Shown here: piece after piece, positions 42,322 through 47,405 of the stretch
How positions within the stretch are numbered: position 1 is the stretch's first letter
How the letters are laid out: every line of letters starts with the position of its first letter
IMG/VR virus record: IMGVR_UViG_3300046006_002218
Coordinates: 1 to 47,405 of that record
Length of the DNA stretch: 47,405 bases
Reading direction: 5' to 3' (one strand)
Source of the DNA: a virus
The notes under the pieces: model-generated
Told to the model about the DNA's origin: nothing
What the model saw: only the letters and a program-made list of their open reading frames with translations
Database searches by the model: none
Translations under genes and position numbers: made by a program

Positions 42322-43341
42322 TTATTTCATTATTGTTGGAAGTTTAATTATTAATCTTCTGTTAGGTGCGGTTTCATTTTGATTTGTTACTTCCGGGAAT
42401 TTTTTACCTGGTGCAAATTGGTCTGTCTCTCCAATACCTTTAGGAATAAAATTTAATTTAATTCCCGGTAAACTAGATTTAAGAGTTGTCGCAATTTTCT
42501 GTGCTCTTCTTTTAGATAAATCCATATCATAGTCTTTTCTTTTTTGACCTGACGCAACTTTACCTTCAGGATTCCCATCTATAGATGACGAAGAAATTAC
42601 CTCAACATCTCCTTCAACATTAGAATAATTTGATTTAATAGATTGTACAAAATCATTAAATTCTTTTTGAGCTTCATTTGTTAGTTCAACACTATCAAAA
42701 TTAAAAGGGCTTGTTATGTTTAATTCAAATGGTTTATCAACTGGTACTTCTTCCGGTTTATTTGAGTTAAACGATGTATTGTATTGTCCAGGGTAGAAAT
42801 TTATAAGATACGACTTTCCTCTACTTCTATAATATGTTTTAGCGGAGATTATACCATCTCTAGATTCTTGATATCTAGAGTTATTTTTAAAATAATCTCC
42901 CGGAAATTCTTGAATACTTGCTCCATAAACTATTGGAACACCAATAGGTGATTTTTTAGAAGGGGCGTCTTGAGGTACTACAGCAATAAACGCAAAATCA
43001 AGATTTTTAGTCTGAATAGGCGCGGCATTAGAATTTATAATTCCTTGCCAATTTTCTGTGGTAAGGTCAATATTAGTTCTAAATTTTTCATCTATAACTT
43101 CTTGGGTTTTAACATTATATTTAAAATCATATAAATTACCGTTTAATGGTTGTGTAGGTTTAACTTCCCCATCTTTATCTATAGATACCTCATATAATTC
43201 TCCATCAATTATTTTAACATTAATACCGGTTGCTCCAATACTATAATAAGAGTTATCTTCAGAACTATTTTGTTCATTCATAACTCTTTTGACAATTTTA
43301 TAAAATTCAGACTCAGTTAGTCTAATAATTTTTTTTCCCAT
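42322..43341 (-). CDS. OmpA-like domain protein with capsid-targeting-like leader
   Basis: The product is 339 aa. The leader GKKIIRLTESEF then YKIVKRVMNE ends before Q24. The C-terminal domain (about 210-335) is OmpA/MotB-like: FNFDSVELTNEAQKEFNDFV, VEVISSSSIDGNPEG, LSKRRAQKIATTLK, GIGETD and PNRRLIIKLP. The domain binds peptidoglycan in bacterial proteins. The middle part (about 30-200) is beta-rich and unassigned. It is preceded by a late-type motif and would be a virion or head-packaged protein acting at the cell wall; the localisation is inferred. Confidence 0.75.
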   Translation of the reverse strand: MGKKIIRLTESEFYKIVKRVMNEQNSSEDNSYYSIGATGINVKIIDGELYEVSIDKDGEVKPTQPLNGNLYDFKYNVKTQEVIDEKFRTNIDLTTENWQGIINSNAAPIQTKNLDFAFIAVVPQDAPSKKSPIGVPIVYGASIQEFPGDYFKNNSRYQESRDGIISAKTYYRSRGKSYLINFYPGQYNTSFNSNKPEEVPVDKPFELNITSPFNFDSVELTNEAQKEFNDFVQSIKSNYSNVEGDVEVISSSSIDGNPEGKVASGQKRKDYDMDLSKRRAQKIATTLKSSLPGIKLNFIPKGIGETDQFAPGKKFPEVTNQNETAPNRRLIIKLPTIMK

Positions 43342-43345
43342 AATT

Positions 43346-44095
43346 TTATTTATTAAATAAATACCTTTCTTTTAAAGAAAGGGTTTTGTCGGTGTAGTTT
43401 GTTTGAAAGTCAAACAATTTTTGTATGTAACCATTTCTTCTTAATGTTTTAAACACCAAATTCTCATTTGAGTATTCACCCCCATCTTCAAGACCTCTAG
43501 TTCTATATTTTTTAATTTTATCTTTAAATTTATTAATAATATTATTTGAGTTTTCTAATGAAGATTCGTCTTCCGCATCATTAATAACATCATCAATCAT
43601 TTTCATCCATTCTTGAGATTTATTTTTAATTAATGTTGTATCAATCTCAACATCTTCTTTTTTTGGTTTGGTAACCCACTCATTCAATAATACCGAATAT
43701 TCCCCGCTACTAGTGTGTGGTTCAGTTGTATTTTGAACATATAATTCAACATCATAACCAAAAATGGTGATATTATGTTTATCGTTAAACAATGTTTTTT
43801 TCAATCTAAATAATTCCTCATATAAAGGTAATTCTTTTTCTGAGAACTGTTTAAAGTCTACAAGGATATGTAAATCAACATCAGAATATTTTGACCAATT
43901 ATAATTAGATAAAGACCCGGTCATAACAACATCGTCAACAATCATATCCACACCAATAAAGTCAATAAATTCGTAAGCTATTTGCAACAAACGTTCCCTA
44001 ACCTTTGGAGACATCTCATCAGATGATTCCCAAATTTTAGGGTTTAACTCATCTTGTAGATGAAAGCTAGATAATATACTTTTTAAGTTACTCAT
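43346..44095 (-). CDS. nucleotidyltransferase-fold protein (Pol beta/MNT type)
   Basis: The start is the ATG at 44095 (249 aa). VVMTGSLSNYNWSKYSDVDL (about 60-79) is the GS-x10-D-x-D active-site motif of the nucleotidyltransferase superfamily, and FGYDVELYVQNT (about 115) supplies the third acidic residue. It could transfer a nucleotide to a protein, RNA or small molecule. Such genes are frequent in T4-like phages without known substrates. It lies in the late minus-strand block with its own motif 4 bases from the ATG. Confidence 0.75.
   Translation of the reverse strand: MSNLKSILSSFHLQDELNPKIWESSDEMSPKVRERLLQIAYEFIDFIGVDMIVDDVVMTGSLSNYNWSKYSDVDLHILVDFKQFSEKELPLYEELFRLKKTLFNDKHNITIFGYDVELYVQNTTEPHTSSGEYSVLLNEWVTKPKKEDVEIDTTLIKNKSQEWMKMIDDVINDAEDESSLENSNNIINKFKDKIKKYRTRGLEDGGEYSNENLVFKTLRRNGYIQKLFDFQTNYTDKTLSLKERYLFNK
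43356..43363 (-). promoter_or_regulatory. late-promoter-like motif TATTTATT (minus sense)
   Basis: The motif is 14 bases upstream of the OmpA-like ATG at 43341 and overlaps the 3' end of the upstream gene. Confidence 0.5.
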
Positions 44096-44099
44096 TATC

Positions 44100-44107
44100 A
44101 ATAAATA
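44100..44107 (-). promoter_or_regulatory. late-promoter-like motif TATTTATT (minus sense)
   Basis: The motif is only 4 bases upstream of the ATG at 44095, between this gene and the KTSC-domain gene. Confidence 0.4.
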
Positions 44108-44125
44108 CTTAAAAATGTATAATTG

Positions 44126-44368
44126 TTAAAGTTTTTTGTATTTGAATTTTTTTGAGATGTCTGTTGTAAAGAATCTACCTTGAGATTCAGACATTCTGAA
44201 TTTTGTGTAAACATTATGAGGTACATCTTCATATTCATATTTTGCACCATTTTTAAATTCCGTTACTAATTTTTTAGTTGCCGTATCGTATTCAGTTCTT
44301 ACGATGTTTGTTGACTCAATCTCATTTATGATTTTAGTCCCGTCTATTATTTCTCTTTTTACCGCCAT
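44126..44368 (-). CDS. KTSC-domain protein
   Basis: The product is 80 aa. It follows the KTSC pattern: STNIVRTEYDTATKKLVTEF, NGAKYEYEDVPHNVYTKF and SESQGRFFTTDISKKFKYK. The domain is small and of unknown biochemical role; in some proteins it is fused to nucleic-acid enzymes. Here it stands alone. Its start lies 35 bases inside the end of the upstream gene, indicating translational coupling. Confidence 0.75.
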   Translation of the reverse strand: MAVKREIIDGTKIINEIESTNIVRTEYDTATKKLVTEFKNGAKYEYEDVPHNVYTKFRMSESQGRFFTTDISKKFKYKKL

Positions 44369-44666
44369 TTTCTAAAGGTGTTTCTAAGTCGATTATTTTT
44401 AATTTATCCATAAGATAATCATTAAACTCATTAAGGTCAACATCACCAAAAAAACTTCTTATTTCTGAAAATATTTTATCTTTAGACCTTGAAAATTTTT
44501 GGAAATTCCCCATTATATCATTTGGATAATACGGAGGACTTTTTAAATCATCTTCTGTCCACCCTTCTCGTTGGAATGCCTTACGTAAATTGTAGTAAGT
44601 TTCAATTAGTTCAGTATCAACACCTAATGTGTCAATATATTTCATCCAATGTTTTTTATGTGTCAT
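44334..44666 (-). CDS. hypothetical protein, 110 aa
   Basis: A helical protein (HWMKYIDTLGVDTELIETYY, then AFQREGWTEDDLKSPPYYPN) with a basic tail. No family is recognised. Its first three codons and the bases upstream are within a perfect 38-bp direct repeat whose second copy is at 47335. It is the first gene of the minus-strand block at the right side and has a late-type motif 3 bases before its ATG. Confidence 0.55.
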   Translation of the reverse strand: MTHKKHWMKYIDTLGVDTELIETYYNLRKAFQREGWTEDDLKSPPYYPNDIMGNFQKFSRSKDKIFSEIRSFFGDVDLNEFNDYLMDKLKIIDLETPLENGGKKRNNRRD

Positions 44667-44695
44667 GTTTATAAATATAATTCAAATTTGTTTTG
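44658..44695. repeat. 38-bp direct repeat, left copy
   Basis: It is identical to 47335-47372. It covers the first three codons of the minus-strand gene at 44334, the late-type motif and the upstream bases. The two copies bound a 2.6-kb glycosyltransferase/methyltransferase cassette. Confidence 0.95.
44670..44677 (-). promoter_or_regulatory. late-promoter-like motif TATTTATA (minus sense)
   Basis: The motif lies inside the left 38-bp repeat, 3 bases from the ATG at 44666. A duplicate exists in the right repeat copy, where no intact gene follows. Confidence 0.4.
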
Positions 44696-44802
44696 TAAAA
44701 TCATTTGAGAAAATGAAATTAAACCTTATACTTAAATAAAACAATTAATTTTGAACCTCTCAGTATATGGGACGGTACTGACATCGTAACAATATTTGAA
44801 AA

Positions 44803-46707
44803 ATGACACCAAGAATTTCCATAGTAATAGTCAATTTAAATAATTTAGAACACACTAAAAATTGTGTTAATGATTTACTACTACAAGACATACCTTTTAA
44901 TTTAACTTTAATTGACCAAAATAGTTCTGAAGTGGGTACAACGGAATATTTTAATGATTTATTTTTAAAACACTCGGAAGGTCATTTCTATGGTAAAATA
45001 CATATTTTAGGGAAATATAACACAGGACACAATAAACCATTAAACCATATTTGGAATGACTTTGTTAAAAATTCTGAAACAGAATTTATTTGTTTTTTAA
45101 ATAATGACGTTAGATTATCCCCTAACTTTTTATCTTCGTCAGTTTTATTGTTTGACATGAAACCAAATGTAGGCGTTATCAATCACACAACAAATTCAAA
45201 AGATTTTCAAACATGGTCTAAAAATTTAGATTATATTATACAAGAGACACCTTACAGACAAGGGTGGGACTTAATCTTTAGAAGAGAATTATATTGCAAC
45301 ATACCTGAAGAATTAAGATTTTTTTATGGAGATGATTATTTGTTTTCAAAATTATATGAAAACGGATATGTTGGAGCATATATTTTAAATTCACCCGTTA
45401 TTCATTATGAAAAGTCTACAACTATTGAAAAAAATGGTATGAGAGATTCATCAATTGATTATGAACAATTTAAAAATATAGATATAAAATATAACAACTT
45501 ACATTTTAACGAAGAATTTAGTAAATGGAAACCTGAATTTCATCAAATAAATGAAGATAACTATAGTAAAGAATCTTATTTAACAAGAGACCCTGATGTT
45601 GACATATGGAGAGAACATTTAAATACTTTAATATTATCCGATTATAAAGATTTACTAACCGGTACTATCGCCGATTTTGGATGTAATCATGGTGCGGTAA
45701 CAATAATTGCTGCTGAAAATATTTTAAGCCAAAAAATTATTGGAATTGATATAAATTTAAGCGCTATTGAAGTCGCTAATAATTTACTATTAAAACATAA
45801 TATTAAAAATATAGAATATATTGTTTCAAATCTTACAAATCTTGAATCAATTGAAGATAATCATTTTGATAACGCTTTTTCATTTCATACATTAGAACAT
45901 ATACACCCGAACGATTATGAAAGTTTTTTTAACGAAATTAAACGAACAATTAAAAATGAGGGTCATATAATATTTTCAATACCTTACGAACATGCCTATG
46001 ACGACCCAACTCATATGAACTACTTTAATGAAACATCATTATCTAATCTAATTACTTATAATGGACTTAAAGTAATTGAATGTTATAGAGATACTAGAAT
46101 TGGTTTTGACTGTTTGAATTTAGTTGCTAAAATTATTAAAAATACAAGTACTCAACTATCAATATTAATATGTTCACTTCTTGAAAGAAATAATACATTT
46201 TTAAGTAAATTACTTGATAACATTAACCAACAAATTGAGAATAAACCTGTTGAGGTTCTTATATTAAGTGACAATGCAAATAGACCTGTTGGGACTAAAA
46301 GAAATAATTTATTAAAATTAGCTAAAGGTAAATATGTATCTTTTATTGATGACGATGATAGAATAACTGATGATTATGTTGATTCTATTTTAAATGAAAT
46401 TTATGAATGGAAATCTGATGTAATTGTATTTGATGCGGAAATCACTTTTGACGGATATAATCCTAAATTGGTGAAATATGGTAGGGAATATGATTATTGT
46501 GAAAAACCTGAAGCATATTATCGACACCCAAATCATTTAATGGTACACAAAAAAGAAAACATTACTGAATATTTTAAAGATATAAAAACCGGAGAAGATG
46601 ATGAATGGGCTTTAAGAATGTTACCAAGAATTGTAACCCAATCAAGAATTAATAAAATATTATATTATTATGACTTTAATACATCAACTAAAAAATATTT
46701 TAAATAA
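44803..46707 (+). CDS. three-domain glycosyltransferase-methyltransferase-glycosyltransferase
   Basis: The product is 634 aa. Domain 1 (about 1-215) is GT2-like: ISIVIVNLNNLEHTKNCVND and FICFLNNDVRLSP. Domain 2 (about 270-430) is a class I SAM methyltransferase: IADFGCNHGAV (about 288), IIGIDINLSAI, FSFHTLEHIHPNDY and EGHIIFSIPYEHAY. Domain 3 (about 450-634) is a second GT-A fold: LSILICSLLERN and YVSFIDDDDRITDDY (about 510-524). It could extend and methylate a glycan chain, with methylation capping growth. It is the first gene of the repeat-bounded cassette. Confidence 0.8.
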   Translation: MTPRISIVIVNLNNLEHTKNCVNDLLLQDIPFNLTLIDQNSSEVGTTEYFNDLFLKHSEGHFYGKIHILGKYNTGHNKPLNHIWNDFVKNSETEFICFLNNDVRLSPNFLSSSVLLFDMKPNVGVINHTTNSKDFQTWSKNLDYIIQETPYRQGWDLIFRRELYCNIPEELRFFYGDDYLFSKLYENGYVGAYILNSPVIHYEKSTTIEKNGMRDSSIDYEQFKNIDIKYNNLHFNEEFSKWKPEFHQINEDNYSKESYLTRDPDVDIWREHLNTLILSDYKDLLTGTIADFGCNHGAVTIIAAENILSQKIIGIDINLSAIEVANNLLLKHNIKNIEYIVSNLTNLESIEDNHFDNAFSFHTLEHIHPNDYESFFNEIKRTIKNEGHIIFSIPYEHAYDDPTHMNYFNETSLSNLITYNGLKVIECYRDTRIGFDCLNLVAKIIKNTSTQLSILICSLLERNNTFLSKLLDNINQQIENKPVEVLILSDNANRPVGTKRNNLLKLAKGKYVSFIDDDDRITDDYVDSILNEIYEWKSDVIVFDAEITFDGYNPKLVKYGREYDYCEKPEAYYRHPNHLMVHKKENITEYFKDIKTGEDDEWALRMLPRIVTQSRINKILYYYDFNTSTKKYFK

Positions 46708-47351
46708 TGGAAAGATTTGATATTATTAATCATTTAATAAGTGTTAACAACTATAAATCATTTTTAGAAATTGGGACTCAAAACCAAATAAATTTCTCAA
46801 ATGTTAATATTGACCATAAAGTGTGTGTTGACCCTGACTCAGAGTCAAACCCAACTTATTTAATGACATCCGATGAGTTTTTTAAAATCAATAAATCAAA
46901 ATTTGATATTGTTTTTATTGACGGATTACATCACGCCGATTTTGTTTATAGAGATATTATAAATTCTTTAAAAATATTAAACAAAAATGGTTGTTTAGTA
47001 ATACATGATTGTATTCCATTTAATGAATTAGCTCAAATAATACCATTAGAAAAAGCGTCGGATTTGGGAACAATTGCTTGGAATGGTGATGTTTGGAAAT
47101 CCATTATTAAATTAAGAACTGAACGTAAAGATTTAAAAATAAATGTGGTTGATGCTGACCATGGCTGTGGTATCATTTATTTTACAGATACCAATAATGG
47201 CGATTATTTAGAATCATTTAACAATGGATATTATGTGTATAACGAAACTTTAGTGAGAGAAAATCTTAATATTATAACATATAATGATTTTGAAAAAAAA
47301 TTTAAAAAACCCATTAAAGTTTTAACCCAAGACAATGTGTCATGTTTATAA
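46707..47351 (+). CDS. class I SAM-dependent methyltransferase
   Basis: The product is 214 aa. It has FLEIGTQNQINF (SAM-binding motif I, about 20), VCVDPDSES (acidic end of strand 2), FDIVFIDGLHHADFVYRDI (about 71-89) and LNKNGCLVIHDCIP, the pattern of Methyltransf_24-type enzymes in glycan clusters. It begins on the last base of the preceding stop (TAATG). Its last codons (VSCL and stop) are encoded by the right copy of the 38-bp repeat, so its natural C-terminus may have been replaced at the junction. Confidence 0.8.
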   Translation: MERFDIINHLISVNNYKSFLEIGTQNQINFSNVNIDHKVCVDPDSESNPTYLMTSDEFFKINKSKFDIVFIDGLHHADFVYRDIINSLKILNKNGCLVIHDCIPFNELAQIIPLEKASDLGTIAWNGDVWKSIIKLRTERKDLKINVVDADHGCGIIYFTDTNNGDYLESFNNGYYVYNETLVRENLNIITYNDFEKKFKKPIKVLTQDNVSCL

Positions 47352-47372
47352 ATATAATTCAAATTTGTTTTG
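47335..47372. repeat. 38-bp direct repeat, right copy
   Basis: It is identical to 44658-44695. On the minus strand it contains the same ATGACACAT start as the 44334 gene, but the frame then stops after nine codons, so it is a remnant copy of that gene's 5' end. Confidence 0.95.
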
Positions 47373-47399
47373 CACATCCAATATTTTACATTACTTTTG
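47368..47399 (+). promoter_or_regulatory. Bacteroidota-type promoter, TTTTG-N19-TACTTTTG
   Basis: TTTTG at 47368-47372 and TACTTTTG at 47392-47399 are 19 bases apart. The -33 element lies in the end of the direct repeat and the -7 element outside it. It would drive a plus-strand gene starting beyond the window. Confidence 0.7.
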
Positions 47400-47405
47400 T
47401 AGAAT

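Noticed and set aside
1-47405. tRNA genes, CRISPR arrays, integrase or lysogeny genes, insertion sequences
   Set aside because: No cloverleaf-like sequence, no regularly spaced repeats and no recombinase motifs were seen; the only mobile gene supported is the homing endonuclease.

Overview
The window is a stretch of a large, AT-rich tailed-phage genome of T4-like (contractile-tail, myovirus) type, very probably infecting a member of the Bacteroidota. The T4 identity rests on the minus-strand block that reads terminase large subunit (gp17), portal (gp20), prohead protease (gp21), acidic scaffold (gp22 position) and major capsid protein (gp23) in the T4 order, plus a gp55-like late sigma factor and a gp5-like OB-fold baseplate protein. 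The Bacteroidota host is inferred from promoters of the TTG-N19/20-TAnnTTTG type, from two secreted proteins whose signal peptides end in SFAQ and TFSQ, from the near absence of strong Shine-Dalgarno sequences, and from a Bacteroidota-like ribosomal protein bS21.

Layout. 1-1.4 kb: the end of one gene and two virion-type genes, closed by a terminator. 1.5-2.4 kb: a homing endonuclease of the Vsr-like type. 2.4-12.9 kb: mostly plus-strand surface-glycan genes (GT4, GT2 and exostosin glycosyltransferases, an FAD oxidoreductase, an SDR, a sugar isomerase-like TIM barrel), with a DEDD exonuclease and a dUTPase embedded. 12.9-17.2 kb: PhoH ATPase, a HAD-like protein, two more glycosyltransferases and the sigma factor. 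17.2-23.7 kb: plus-strand virion and baseplate genes. 24.2-44.7 kb: minus-strand head-morphogenesis and virion genes, interrupted by short plus-strand accessory genes (two secreted proteins, two small unknowns, bS21). 44.8-47.4 kb: a glycosyltransferase/methyltransferase cassette bounded by a perfect 38-bp direct repeat, ending at a host-type promoter that leads out of the window.

How it works together. Sixteen copies of TATTTAT lie on the sense strand 3 to about 90 bases upstream of virion genes and the homing endonuclease, and none was seen upstream of the glycan genes. This is the best candidate for the late promoter read with the gp55-like factor. Several otherwise unrelated virion proteins start with a short basic helix ending in [ILMV]-x-E, like the capsid-targeting propeptides of T4. 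The prohead protease encoded here would cut them, along with the capsid protein at its predicted E60/A61 site. The cargo includes an HExxH metalloprotease and two OmpA-like proteins.

The most unusual site is at 2400-2500. The first glycosyltransferase gene is interrupted in frame by GGT-TAA-CCA-ACA-GGT inside RNA-hairpin-forming sequence, directly next to the homing endonuclease. This resembles the T4 gene 60 translational-bypass arrangement and is a candidate recoding site. All function calls are from reading the sequence alone; no database search was possible.
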